From Marinobacter salicampi (GTDB lineage Bacteria; Pseudomonadota; Gammaproteobacteria; Pseudomonadales; Oleiphilaceae), in NCBI RefSeq assembly GCF_011074795.1, contig NZ_JAAMPF010000026.1:1-64000 (forward strand): DNA of 64,000 nt, read 5' to 3'. Positions 54,132 to 63,403 of the stretch are shown here, piece after piece (the first letter of the stretch is position 1; every line of letters starts with the position of its first letter). The notes beneath the pieces are model-generated. The model was given only the letters and a program-made list of their open reading frames with translations. It had not been told where the DNA came from and searched no databases. A program made the position numbers and the translations under genes.

Positions 54132-55544
54132 GTGGCTCACGTCAGACTATTTAAGCATTACATACACCTGCCTTTCGTAATCCTCGGCCTGATCGATTTT
54201 CTTTTGCTCGTGCTGGCGTTCTCGGTCGCGGTTTTCTTCCGGTATTTCGGTGATACCGAACTGTTCATAGAAAACTACGCGTTTGTCCTGCCTTCCGCCC
54301 TGGTCTTCGCCGGGGTCAACCTGCTGGTCATGGTCGCCCTTGGGGTCCATCAGGCCCGCCTGGAGGAAGGCCTGTCGGGCATGATGCTGAGAACCATCCT
54401 GGGGCTGATTGTCGCTCTCCCGCTTGCGGGCGCGGCCTACCTTCTGGGTCGAGACTGGTTCTGGTACATCGCGGGCGAAGGTGTTCTCACCAGTGCGTCA
54501 GTGTTCGGGTTCTTCCTGCTGGGGATCGGGCGGACCATATTTTTCTCGCTGGTCACCGAAGGGGCGTTCAAGCGGACCGTGCTGGTGCTGGGAGCCGGCA
54601 TTCGGGCCAAACAGCTACTTGAAGACCTGCACACCCCGTTCAACCGCAAGGGCTTCAAGTTCGCCGGCTTTGTGCCGCTGAAAGATGAACCGATTGAAAT
54701 TGATGAAAAGCATCTGATTCATATACCGTACACATTGCAGCAGTATGTGCTCAAGCATCCGATCCGCGAGATCGTGGTCGCGGTTGATGATCGACGCAAG
54801 GGTCTGCCCCTGGAAGATCTGCTTGAGTGCAAAATGGAAGGTGTACGCATAGTGGATGGTGCGAGTTTCTATGAGCGGGAGTCGCGAAAAGTGGCGCTGG
54901 AGATGATAACCCGGGGCTGGCTGGTATTTTCGGACGGTTACACCGTGTCGTCAGTTTCGGGCTTTGGCAAACGTGCCATTGACCTGCTGGCCTCAGGGCT
55001 GCTGTTCCTGGCAGCCTCCCCATTAATGCTCCTGACAGTGCTCGCGATCAAGCTGGAAGACGGGCCCAAGGCTCCGGTTCTGTACAGTCAGGAACGGGTG
55101 GGGCTGAACGGGCGTGTATTCAAAGTGCACAAGTTCCGCTCCATGCGCACAGACGCAGAAAAGGGCGGCGCCGTCTGGGCCCAGAAGAACGATACCCGGG
55201 TGACCAGGGTCGGTGACTTTATCCGTAAAGTCCGGATCGACGAACTGCCACAGATCTTTAACGTACTGAACGGCACAATGGCTTTCGTGGGTCCCCGGCC
55301 CGAACGGCCCATTTTTGTGAATCAGTTAGCGGAGAACATTCCGTTTTATGATGAGCGCCATCGGGTAAAGCCGGGCATAACCGGTTGGGCGCAGTTATGT
55401 TTTGCCTATGCAGACAATGAAGAGGACAGTCGTGAAAAGCTGAGATACGACCTGTACTACATTAAGAACCAGAGTCTGTTGCTGGATATGTTGATTATAA
55501 TTCAAACAGTGGAAGTGATATTGTTTAAAAAAGGATCGAGATAG
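54132..55544 (+). CDS. XrtA-system polyprenyl glycosylphosphotransferase
   Basis: Starts EPS repeat synthesis by moving a sugar-phosphate onto undecaprenyl phosphate. The 470-residue protein has about five N-terminal membrane helices, a Rossmann-like part (about 150-260), and the catalytic bacterial sugar transferase domain from about residue 279 (KRAIDLLASG, VHKFRSMRTDAE, RIDELPQIFNVL, VGPRPERP). The layout matches TIGR03013. The start is GTG with AAGGAG upstream. It is the first gene of the XrtA-type EPS operon. Confidence 0.93.
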   Translation: MAHVRLFKHYIHLPFVILGLIDFLLLVLAFSVAVFFRYFGDTELFIENYAFVLPSALVFAGVNLLVMVALGVHQARLEEGLSGMMLRTILGLIVALPLAGAAYLLGRDWFWYIAGEGVLTSASVFGFFLLGIGRTIFFSLVTEGAFKRTVLVLGAGIRAKQLLEDLHTPFNRKGFKFAGFVPLKDEPIEIDEKHLIHIPYTLQQYVLKHPIREIVVAVDDRRKGLPLEDLLECKMEGVRIVDGASFYERESRKVALEMITRGWLVFSDGYTVSSVSGFGKRAIDLLASGLLFLAASPLMLLTVLAIKLEDGPKAPVLYSQERVGLNGRVFKVHKFRSMRTDAEKGGAVWAQKNDTRVTRVGDFIRKVRIDELPQIFNVLNGTMAFVGPRPERPIFVNQLAENIPFYDERHRVKPGITGWAQLCFAYADNEEDSREKLRYDLYYIKNQSLLLDMLIIIQTVEVILFKKGSR

Positions 55545-55632
55545 ACCGTTTAAAAAGGACCGTCAATCAGTCCCGTTAACGCTGGTTTTTCGGGTGACTT
55601 AAAACACCATGGATTTGTTGTGAGGTAACACG

Positions 55633-56277
55633 ATGGCACGGACGTACCGTTGTATTGGATTGCTCTTTTCAGTTTTCGCTGCCGCCCTGTTAGCGGGTTG
55701 TGCAGGTGGCCCAGCTTCATCCCCCGAGAAAATCCAGCGCGCCCTCGCCATGAGTGAAGATACCGAGACGCCTGCCTATATTCTCGGTATTACGGACGTT
55801 GTATCGGTCTCGGTCTGGCGCAACTCTGATCTCAGTGCATCTGTTCCCATCCGCCCTGACGGCATGATTTCCGTCCCCCTGGTGGGCGACGTGCGGGCAG
55901 CCGGGCGGACGCCGGAAGCACTTGCCGACAGCATTGAGGACCGGCTTTCCGCCTACATTCGCGAGCCCCAGGTCAGCATTGTGGTCACCTCCATGGACAG
56001 CCATGAGTTCACCGACCGGGTCCGCATCACCGGAGCGGTCAGGTCACCGCAGTCCATACCCCATCGTGATGGCATGACAGCGCTGGATATTCTGTTGAGT
56101 GCCGGTGGAGCGACAGAGTTCGCTGCTTTGAATGACGCCATGCTTTATCGTGAGATGGACGATGAGATGGTCGCCATACCGGTGAAACTCGCCGACATTC
56201 TTAACAAAGGCGACATCAAGACCAATTACACCATGCGCCCCGGGGATATCCTGGCAATTCCCGAACGTAATTTCTGA
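55633..56277 (+). CDS. XrtA-system polysaccharide export lipoprotein (Wza-like)
   Basis: A 214-residue outer-membrane or periplasmic lipoprotein. The lipobox LLAGC gives the lipidated cysteine at about residue 23. A Poly_export domain (YILGITDVVSVSVWRN onward) and a SLBB domain (VRITGAVRSPQSIPHRDG) follow, ending in MRPGDILAIPERNF. It forms the export pore or collar for EPS. The short length matches TIGR03027. Confidence 0.92.
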   Translation: MARTYRCIGLLFSVFAAALLAGCAGGPASSPEKIQRALAMSEDTETPAYILGITDVVSVSVWRNSDLSASVPIRPDGMISVPLVGDVRAAGRTPEALADSIEDRLSAYIREPQVSIVVTSMDSHEFTDRVRITGAVRSPQSIPHRDGMTALDILLSAGGATEFAALNDAMLYREMDDEMVAIPVKLADILNKGDIKTNYTMRPGDILAIPERNF

Positions 56278-56330
56278 GCGCCTTTATTGGCTTAACGTTT
56301 CGCTGATTACGACGACTCAAGGTTTTGAAT

Positions 56331-57851
56331 ATGGCACTTCCGATTTCCAAATTACCCCAAGAGATACTTCGCGAAGTACGCACTCATAAATGGATCGCGT
56401 TCTTCCTGTTTGCTTTCATCAGTTTTGCAGTACTCGCCGCAGGCTTTCTCTGGCCCTATAAATACGAATCTCAGGTGATTATTCTTGTAGACGACACCAA
56501 TATTATTGGCGAGTTGATGCAGGGCAGCGCGGTTACTACCAAGATCAACGAACGCGCATCCGTGGCCCGCGAGACCCTCTGGAAGCGCGAAGTCATGGAG
56601 CGGCTCGCCCGGGATGAAGATCTTTACGGCGAAGGCGCGGCCGAGGCCGACGATGGTGTGATTAACGGACGAGTCGCAGAACTGCGCAGTGGGTTTGACG
56701 TCCGGCCCCGGGGCGAAAGCTACTTCACGATTATTTACAGTGCCGAATCCCCGCTCCGGGCCTTCCGGACAGCCCAGCGTCTTGGTCAGGTATTCATCGA
56801 GGAGAGCAGCGGCCGCAAGCGTGCCGAGAGCCGAGCCGCCTATGACTTTATCGACAAGCAAGTGAAAAGCTACGAGTCACAGCTCGCTGAAGTCGAGGGT
56901 GACCTCAAGCAATTCCTGTCGGATAACGACGATGGCACAGAGGGCGCAGCCAACAGTCGGATGGCCAACCTGCGCAGCCAGCTCGAATTGGCCCAGATGG
57001 AAAAGGCCGAACTGCAATCCCGCGCCCAGTCCCTGGAAGACCAGCTTAATGGTGTCAGCCCCAGCTTCAGTCAGGGCGGACCCAATGCCTATGAAAAGCG
57101 CATCCAGTCAATGCAGGAGCAGCTGGATACCCTGCGGCTTCAATACCATGACACTTATCCTGATATCGTGATCCTCAAGGAACAGCTGGCCGAGCTCCGC
57201 AAGCAGAGGGACGCCGCCATGGCCAACGGCGAAACCGCAGCTGAATCTGAAGGCGGCGGTACCGCCAATCCGCTTTATCAGGAGCTCAGGGGCGCGCTGG
57301 TGAACACCAACGCCGACATTGAAACTATCAACACCCGGATCCAGTCAATCGAGCAACTGATGGCGAGCCAGTCCGAGCGGATGGAGCGTATTCAGGCTAA
57401 CAAGGCCCAGTACTCCGACCTTACTCGGGACATGGAAGTAAACAAACAGATCTACGACGACCTGCTCAAGCGCCGTGAAAGGGCAAGGGTCTCCATGCAC
57501 CTGGACATCGAAGGCCAGGGCCTTAATTACCGGATCAGCGAATCGGCCCAGTTCCCCAGTGAACCCTCGGGCCTGCAATTTCCCATGTTTGCCGCGGCCG
57601 GGATACTGCTTGGGCTGGTGGCACCGTTCGGAGCCTTCGGCGGACTATTGCAGATCGACCCCCGCGTAAGGGCCAGGCAGCAGCTTGAAGGTGACATAGG
57701 CTTACCGGTGTTAGTGGAATTGCCAAGGGTTCGTACGCCCTTTGAGAAGCGCAGGGAACGGCGCCTGACTGTGGCAGTCCTTGTGTGTGCCGCCATCGCG
57801 GCCGTTGTTTACATTGCTATCGCAGTCTCTGCATCTTTGGGAGTAATTTGA
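56331..57851 (+). CDS. XrtA-system polysaccharide chain-length determinant
   Basis: A 506-residue inner-membrane Wzz-like protein that sets EPS chain length. The first membrane helix (about 22-42) is in HKWIAFFLFAFISF. The periplasmic part has long coiled coils (about 165-240 and 330-390). A second helix follows at about 425-445 and a third at the end. PSEPSGLQFPM is the conserved proline region before the helix. The stop overlaps the next ATG by one base. The ATG at 56331 is chosen over TTG 56325. It matches TIGR03007. Confidence 0.9.
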   Translation: MALPISKLPQEILREVRTHKWIAFFLFAFISFAVLAAGFLWPYKYESQVIILVDDTNIIGELMQGSAVTTKINERASVARETLWKREVMERLARDEDLYGEGAAEADDGVINGRVAELRSGFDVRPRGESYFTIIYSAESPLRAFRTAQRLGQVFIEESSGRKRAESRAAYDFIDKQVKSYESQLAEVEGDLKQFLSDNDDGTEGAANSRMANLRSQLELAQMEKAELQSRAQSLEDQLNGVSPSFSQGGPNAYEKRIQSMQEQLDTLRLQYHDTYPDIVILKEQLAELRKQRDAAMANGETAAESEGGGTANPLYQELRGALVNTNADIETINTRIQSIEQLMASQSERMERIQANKAQYSDLTRDMEVNKQIYDDLLKRRERARVSMHLDIEGQGLNYRISESAQFPSEPSGLQFPMFAAAGILLGLVAPFGAFGGLLQIDPRVRARQQLEGDIGLPVLVELPRVRTPFEKRRERRLTVAVLVCAAIAAVVYIAIAVSASLGVI

Positions 57852-58771
57852 TGACTGAATCTCAACAGAGCCACGACGAAACCAACACCAAGCCATCGAC
57901 CCGGAATGACCTGGGAGACTCAAAAGACCCAGGTGTACCATCAGATCTGAACCGGGACAAAGAGGAATCCCAATGGCTGGATGCCCGGTCAGGTAACAAG
58001 AATGCGGTACCTTACTCAGAATGGGACGACTCCCGCATGCTGGTACCAAGCTCCCTGGAGCTTGGGCCCGGGGCGGTAGACAAATACGTCATCAGCAAGC
58101 AGATCGTCCGGATGCAGGAGCCTACCAGGCTGACCGCTGACGATCTGGACGAGCGCCGGATTATTCACCCGGACTCCAAAAACCGGGACCTGGTCAATCG
58201 CTTCCGCAATCTGCGGACTAAGCTGCTGGAAGTCTCCGGGGGCAATAACTTCACTCTCGTAGTAAGCGGTGCAGCCCAGGGCGCGGGTTCTTCCTTTGTT
58301 GCCCTGAATCTGGCCGCGGCCTTTGCGTTTGACCAGGCCAAAACGGCCCTGGTGATTGACTGCAACCTTCGCGAGCCTTCCATGCACTCCATGCTGGATG
58401 TGGTTCCGGAAAGCGGCCTGACGGACTTCCTGGACGACCCGGACTACGACATCGCCCGCATCATCTATCCGACCGGTATCCCCAGGCTCCGTCTCATCCC
58501 GGCCGGCAGTCGGCGCGAGTCCCCCAGCGAATTCTTCACGTCGTTCCGCATGAAGCAGTTTATCCAGGCCGTCCGCAGGCGTTACCCGGACCGTTTCATC
58601 GTGCTGGACACGGCTCCGATCTCGGAATCACCGGATGCCCGGATTCTGGCCGAGTTGTGTGACTATTCCATGCTGGTGGTGCCCCATGGCAAGGTCACAC
58701 CCTCAAGCGTCGAAAGCGCTGCCACCTCCTTCAACTCTGAAAAATTCGTCGGAGCGGTGATCAATGGGTAA
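57851..58771 (+). CDS. XrtA-system BY-kinase-like protein lacking key residues
   Basis: A 306-residue protein of the bacterial tyrosine kinase/MinD fold (TIGR03018-like). Residues 1-110 are a polar linker. The expected Walker A GxGKS reads GAGSS (146-148), so the catalytic lysine is serine. Walker A' reads LVIDCNLREPS in place of IDxDLRxP. Walker B IVLDTAP is kept. The usual C-terminal tyrosine cluster is absent; the protein stops at VGAVING. It may still regulate the chain-length protein without phosphorylating. It overlaps the next gene by eight bases. Confidence 0.85.
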   Translation: MTESQQSHDETNTKPSTRNDLGDSKDPGVPSDLNRDKEESQWLDARSGNKNAVPYSEWDDSRMLVPSSLELGPGAVDKYVISKQIVRMQEPTRLTADDLDERRIIHPDSKNRDLVNRFRNLRTKLLEVSGGNNFTLVVSGAAQGAGSSFVALNLAAAFAFDQAKTALVIDCNLREPSMHSMLDVVPESGLTDFLDDPDYDIARIIYPTGIPRLRLIPAGSRRESPSEFFTSFRMKQFIQAVRRRYPDRFIVLDTAPISESPDARILAELCDYSMLVVPHGKVTPSSVESAATSFNSEKFVGAVING

Positions 58772-60104
58772 TCCACGCACTTCAGGGAAAGCGCTGTTTT
58801 CCCGCGGAGCGGCGGAAACCCTCGCTCTTACCACGCTCAGCATCAGTGTATTGACGTTTTCAGGAGCAGCCTCGGTATCGGCAGAGCCGGTGAAACTGTC
58901 TGCGGGGCTCGAAAACATATACAGCGATAATGTCAGGTTGCGTGCCAATAACGAAGAGAGCGACATGGAGACCCGGCTCAGCGTCAACGTCAACCATGTA
59001 TCTGACCCGGGCCGTTGCAACTCCAGGCTCGGTGGCGAGGTCGGGGTGGGCTATTGGTGGGAAAGCACCTATGACCCCGAGCTATACACCGATTTAGGCT
59101 TCCGGGGTGACTGCGAAATTACACGGGGTCTGGACTGGGAAGTGTCCAACTCCCTAAGGGATGTACAGACCGACTCCCGGGAAGCCGCAACCCCCGACAA
59201 CACGAGCAGCAAGAACGTATTCACCACCGGCCCGGTCTATACCCTTCCCATTACCAAGACCGACGTGCTGTCGTTTTCTGCCAAGTACCAGCGAACGGAT
59301 TATTTTGAAAGCCAGGGAGACGATGACAATCAGGTCGACGGCCAGCGTGTTATCGGCTCGGCGTCCTGGAACCACCTGTTCAGCTCCACCCTGAGCGCCG
59401 GCCTGAGGGTGAGCACCGACCGGGCAGAGCTGGAAAACGACACCGAAATCGACAAGAACACCGCCAGTGTCATCTTCTCCAACGCCTGGCCCGCGACCCA
59501 GATTAGCGGTTCCGTTGGCGTGACAGAACTGGAAACCCGCTTTACCGATTCGTCCCGGCCGCCATCAAACACCGAAGCGTTCGTGGGTAACGTCTCGCTG
59601 GACCGGCAGATCAACCCGTCGGCCGATTTTTACCTGAACGTCAGAAGGGACGTGACTGACCAGACATCGGATTTTGATATTGAGGTCGCCGGCTTCAGCT
59701 TTAACCTGAGAGAAACCGAGGTCATTGAAGTAACCACGGTCAACACCGGTATCAACAAGCGGTTCGGTGACAGCACCAATCTCAACGTAGAGGCGTTCGC
59801 CAGCCGTTCACTCTACGTGCTCTCGGACGTCGAGGAAGATCGTATCGGGCTCGAGGCCAACGTGGTCAGACCTATTGCCACGCGGTGGAATGGCACCGCC
59901 GGTGCCGGTTATACCTATCTGACCTACGACGAGAACCAGGCAGACGACACCCTTGCAGATGTCTACCTCGGGCTGCTTTACAAGGCCAGCTCGCAACTGA
60001 ACATCCAGGGCAGGATTGGCCATAACCGGCGAACCAGCGACGTACCCAGCCGTGAGTACCAGGAGAACTGGATACTGCTGGGCCTCGAGTACAGGTTCTT
60101 CTAG
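58764..60104 (+). CDS. XrtA-system outer-membrane beta-barrel protein
   Basis: A 446-residue protein with a signal peptide (cleavage near ASVSAEP) and beta-strands throughout, ending in the aromatic LLGLEYRFF, a BAM recognition signal. It matches TIGR03016, a family found only in XrtA-type EPS loci. A role as an EPS outer-membrane channel is inferred. The ATG overlaps the stop of the kinase-like gene. The ATPase (TIGR03015) that usually follows is not here. Confidence 0.86.
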   Translation: MGNPRTSGKALFSRGAAETLALTTLSISVLTFSGAASVSAEPVKLSAGLENIYSDNVRLRANNEESDMETRLSVNVNHVSDPGRCNSRLGGEVGVGYWWESTYDPELYTDLGFRGDCEITRGLDWEVSNSLRDVQTDSREAATPDNTSSKNVFTTGPVYTLPITKTDVLSFSAKYQRTDYFESQGDDDNQVDGQRVIGSASWNHLFSSTLSAGLRVSTDRAELENDTEIDKNTASVIFSNAWPATQISGSVGVTELETRFTDSSRPPSNTEAFVGNVSLDRQINPSADFYLNVRRDVTDQTSDFDIEVAGFSFNLRETEVIEVTTVNTGINKRFGDSTNLNVEAFASRSLYVLSDVEEDRIGLEANVVRPIATRWNGTAGAGYTYLTYDENQADDTLADVYLGLLYKASSQLNIQGRIGHNRRTSDVPSREYQENWILLGLEYRFF

Positions 60105-60186
60105 GCCCTAGCCAACAGGCGAATAAAGGGCCAGGGTGTTCCGTAAAGGTAACGTCGTCCCTCACACCGATTTTAATGGCTGAATC

Positions 60187-61053
60187 ATGGATATGATCAA
60201 GAATGCGCTCACGGTCGACGTGGAAGACTACTTCCAGGTTGCGGCTCTTGCAGAGGCTGTGGAGCCCAAGGACTGGGGCACCATGGAGTACCGGGTAGAA
60301 GCAAACACAGACCGGCTTCTGGGCCTGTTTGACGAACGCGATACCAAGGCAACCTTTTTTACCCTGGGCTGGGTGGCAGAGCGCTCCCCGAACCTGGTGC
60401 GGCGTATCCAGCAGGCTGGCCACGAGATCGCCAGCCACGGCTACAGCCACCAGCTGATCTACAATCAGACCCCCAAGGTGTTCCGGGAAGAAACCCGTAA
60501 ATCCAAGTAGATCCTGGAAGATATCACCGGCGAGCCCATCAACGGCTATCGGGCGGCCAGCTATTCCATCACGGCTCAGTCCCGCTGGGCTCTGGATATC
60601 CTCTGTGAGGAAGGCTTCACCTGGGATTCGTCCATTTTCCCTGTTCATCATGACCGCTACGGCATGCCCGGCACGCCCCATGAGCCCTATCTGCTCGAGG
60701 CGCCCTCCGGCGGTACGCTGAAGGAATTTCCGCTGTCCACCTGCCCGGTGGGCAAGTACCGCATGCCCATCGCAGGCGGCGGCTATTTCCGGCTGTACCC
60801 CTATGGCCTGAGCCGTTGGGGACTGGGGAAAATCAACAAGGCAGGGCAGCCGTTCATCTTCTACCTGCACCCCTGGGAAGTGGATCCGGGCCAGCCTCGC
60901 CTGAAAGTGAGCGCGTTTTCAAAATTCCGGCACTACAACAATCTTTCGGTATGTTATGACCGGCTCGAGCGACTTCTTGGCGACTTTCGCTTCGGAACCG
61001 TTACCGATGTCATGGATGCCATTGATTTCAATGGCACGCCCGTCAAAGTTTAG
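60187..61053 (+). pseudogene. XrtA-system polysaccharide deacetylase with in-frame TAG
   Basis: The reading frame from 60187 to 61053 encodes a complete 288-codon DUF3473-type deacetylase (TIGR03006), but codon 108 is TAG (60508-60510). The N-terminal part has the catalytic TVDVEDYFQV and HEIASHGYSHQ metal residues. After the stop, ITGEPINGYRAASYSI and FIFYLHPWEVD continue in the same frame without other damage. The change is a single base: CAG or AAG to TAG would explain it. Without suppression only a 107-residue product is made, missing the second half of the active site. Recent loss, an assembly error, or read-through are possible. Confidence 0.9.
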
Positions 61054-61062
61054 GTTACATGC

Positions 61063-62397
61063 ATGGAAGAGCTGTCCACAGCAGAGATTGAACCGTCAAA
61101 GCAGAAGATTGAAAATCTCAAAGCCCTCAAGGGCCGTCTCAGCCGCCAGATCGGTGAGGCGAAGAAGGCCGGCGATAGCGCGGATGAGCTGATTTCGCAG
61201 CTCAAGTCAGTGTCGGATGAAATCAAGACGCTTCAGAAAGCCCGCAAGCAGGCGCTGAACAGCGATGGGGCAACCCAACCCGGTGGTGAAGGCAAGACCA
61301 CAGGCTGCTCCCCGGTCGAGGCACTAAGCCCTGTCCTTAACACCAGCGCCAAGCCAGTTCACCGGGTGGTGGAGGACGTCCGTGGAACTGGCCCCGAGGC
61401 GGCCTGGGACGATTTCGTCGATCAGCATGGCGCCACCAGCCCCTACCACAAGATCAGCGTGCGCCGGTTCATCGAGCAGACCTATAGCCACAAGACCCAC
61501 TACTGCTGCGCCCTGGCGGAAGATGGCGAAGTGCTGGGTGTATTGCCGCTCGTTCAGCTCCGCAGCCGGCTGTTCGGCAATTTTGTGGTGTCAGTACCTT
61601 ATTTCAACTACGGCGGATTGTTAACCAACAGCGCAGAAGCGGCCGAAAAACTCCTGGCGGCGGCTGAAAACTGGCGACAGGTCATTGGCGCAAGCCATGT
61701 GGAGCTGCGGCATGTGTCTGATGCCGGCACCGGCCTACCCGCACGCACCGATAAGGTGACCTTCTGGTTGCCGTTACCCGGCTCATCGGAGGAGCTCTGG
61801 CAGAGTTTCCGCCCCAAGCTGCGGGCCCAGGTTCGCCGGCCTGAAAAAGAGGGTGCTGAGGTAACCATAGGCGGTGCGGAACTGCTGGACGAGTTCTACG
61901 ATGTATTCGCCGCCAATATGCGAGATCTTGGCACGCCGGTTTACAGCAAGCGCTTTTTCCAGAACCTGCTTGAACAGTTGGGCACGTCCGCACGCCTCGT
62001 GATCGCCACGCTGAACGGTCGCTCCAGTGGCTGCGCCTTCTTGATTGGGCACGCCGGACGCATGGAAATCCCCTGGGCCTCGACCCTGAGGGAGTCCAAC
62101 GCCACAGGCATCAACATGCTCATGTACTGGAAAATTCTTGAGTACAGCATCGGGCAGGGCTACCAGACGTTTGATTTTGGCCGCTGCAGCAAGGACGCCG
62201 GGACCTATAAGTTCAAGCAGCAGTGGGGCGCAACGCCGGTGCCCCTCAACTGGAATTACTGCCTGCCCGCTGGTGAGAAACTGCCGGAGCTTAACCCCAA
62301 CAACCCCAAGTTCCGGCTGATGATTGCGGTATGGCAGCGTCTGCCCGTGTGGCTTACGCGGCTGATCGGCCCGCCCATCGTCAAGAGCCTGCCCTGA
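61063..62397 (+). CDS. XrtA-system FemAB-like protein with N-terminal coiled coil
   Basis: A 444-residue protein. Residues about 100-440 are a FemAB/GNAT-type double domain of TIGR03019: HGATSPYHKISVRRFIEQTYSH, RPKLRAQVRRPEKEGAEV and YQTFDFGRCSKDAGTYKFKQQWG are typical. Such proteins may transfer an aminoacyl or acyl group to a peptide or glycan. The first 65 residues are a charged coiled coil resembling the arm of seryl-tRNA synthetase, which makes the protein about 100 residues longer than I expect. The ATG is nine bases after the deacetylase stop. Its stop overlaps the next ATG. Confidence 0.87.
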   Translation: MEELSTAEIEPSKQKIENLKALKGRLSRQIGEAKKAGDSADELISQLKSVSDEIKTLQKARKQALNSDGATQPGGEGKTTGCSPVEALSPVLNTSAKPVHRVVEDVRGTGPEAAWDDFVDQHGATSPYHKISVRRFIEQTYSHKTHYCCALAEDGEVLGVLPLVQLRSRLFGNFVVSVPYFNYGGLLTNSAEAAEKLLAAAENWRQVIGASHVELRHVSDAGTGLPARTDKVTFWLPLPGSSEELWQSFRPKLRAQVRRPEKEGAEVTIGGAELLDEFYDVFAANMRDLGTPVYSKRFFQNLLEQLGTSARLVIATLNGRSSGCAFLIGHAGRMEIPWASTLRESNATGINMLMYWKILEYSIGQGYQTFDFGRCSKDAGTYKFKQQWGATPVPLNWNYCLPAGEKLPELNPNNPKFRLMIAVWQRLPVWLTRLIGPPIVKSLP

Positions 62398-63389
62398 TGA
62401 GCCTGTTTCAGACCCACGCATGGCAAAGCGCCTGGTGGGAGGTCTGGGGCAGGGAGAACAACTTTGACCTGGTCAGGGAGTGGGGCGATGGCCGTTCCGG
62501 CCTCTACCTTTCCCGCTACCGTATCAAGGGCCTCATACCGGCCACATCCCTCGAGTTTGTGGGGTGCAGCTACCGCAACCTGCGCTCTACGCGCACCGAG
62601 TACAATTCGTTCCGCAAAGACAGCGAGTCCGTCGGGCTTTCAGCCGCCGCTCTGAAATCGCTGCTGACCACCCGATGGTCAGAAGCCGTGTTCAACGACT
62701 TGATTGAAGACTCCGAAGACACGGTGGCACTTAGGACCCTGGCCCGACAGGAAGGCTGGCTGGTGCGGGAAACCGCTGCGGATGCCGCCTGGCATGTGAA
62801 CACCGATGGCTTGTTCAGGACTTATCTGAAGTCTCTGGGCTCCAATACCCGGCTTCGGCTCTACAACCGTCGTTCGGTTCTGGAAACCACCGGCGCGATC
62901 TCAACAGAAAACTGCTTTGCCGGTTGCACTGACCCCGGCGCTTTCTTCCGGCGCCTCAATGAATTCCATCGTCGACGCTGGGGCAAACCGGTCTACGGCG
63001 ACAAAGCCCTGGCCTTCAATACCCTGTTCCTGCAGCGGGTCCAGCAGGAAGGAGGCGAGCCCCAGTTGTCCTTGCTGAAATGCAATGATGGGGTCATCTC
63101 CGTGCTTTATAACGTCAAATACCAGGGTTGTGTCTATAACCTGCAGAGCGGGTTTGAAGAAACCTTCCACCCCAAGCTGGCGCTTGGCACCTTGCACCTG
63201 GGCTACGCCATTGAAGAGGCATTCAACGACCCTGAGGTAAGCAGGTTCGACATGCTTGCCGGCTCCGGGAAAAAGGAAAACTACAAGGCCAGGATTGCGA
63301 CCGGGTCCTGTCAGTTGGTGTCCCTGATGGTGGTGCGCAATCCGCTGCTTAAAGTGCTCTACCGGCTGAAGGATTCGAAAGCAAATTAA
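62397..63389 (+). CDS. GNAT-type (CelD/BcsL-like) acyltransferase
   Basis: A 330-residue protein of the Acetyltransf_6 type. TRLRLYNRRSVLETTG and EFHRRRWGKPVYGDKA are typical of the family near the middle, and the late ALGTLHLGYAIEEAF and VSRFDMLAGSGKKENYKAR form the acceptor part. It probably acylates the EPS or an attached group. Its ATG overlaps the FemAB stop (TGATG), so translation is coupled. It is often found beside FemAB-like genes in EPS loci. Confidence 0.85.
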   Translation: MSLFQTHAWQSAWWEVWGRENNFDLVREWGDGRSGLYLSRYRIKGLIPATSLEFVGCSYRNLRSTRTEYNSFRKDSESVGLSAAALKSLLTTRWSEAVFNDLIEDSEDTVALRTLARQEGWLVRETAADAAWHVNTDGLFRTYLKSLGSNTRLRLYNRRSVLETTGAISTENCFAGCTDPGAFFRRLNEFHRRRWGKPVYGDKALAFNTLFLQRVQQEGGEPQLSLLKCNDGVISVLYNVKYQGCVYNLQSGFEETFHPKLALGTLHLGYAIEEAFNDPEVSRFDMLAGSGKKENYKARIATGSCQLVSLMVVRNPLLKVLYRLKDSKAN

Positions 63390-63403
63390 CCGTAAAGCAG
63401 GCG

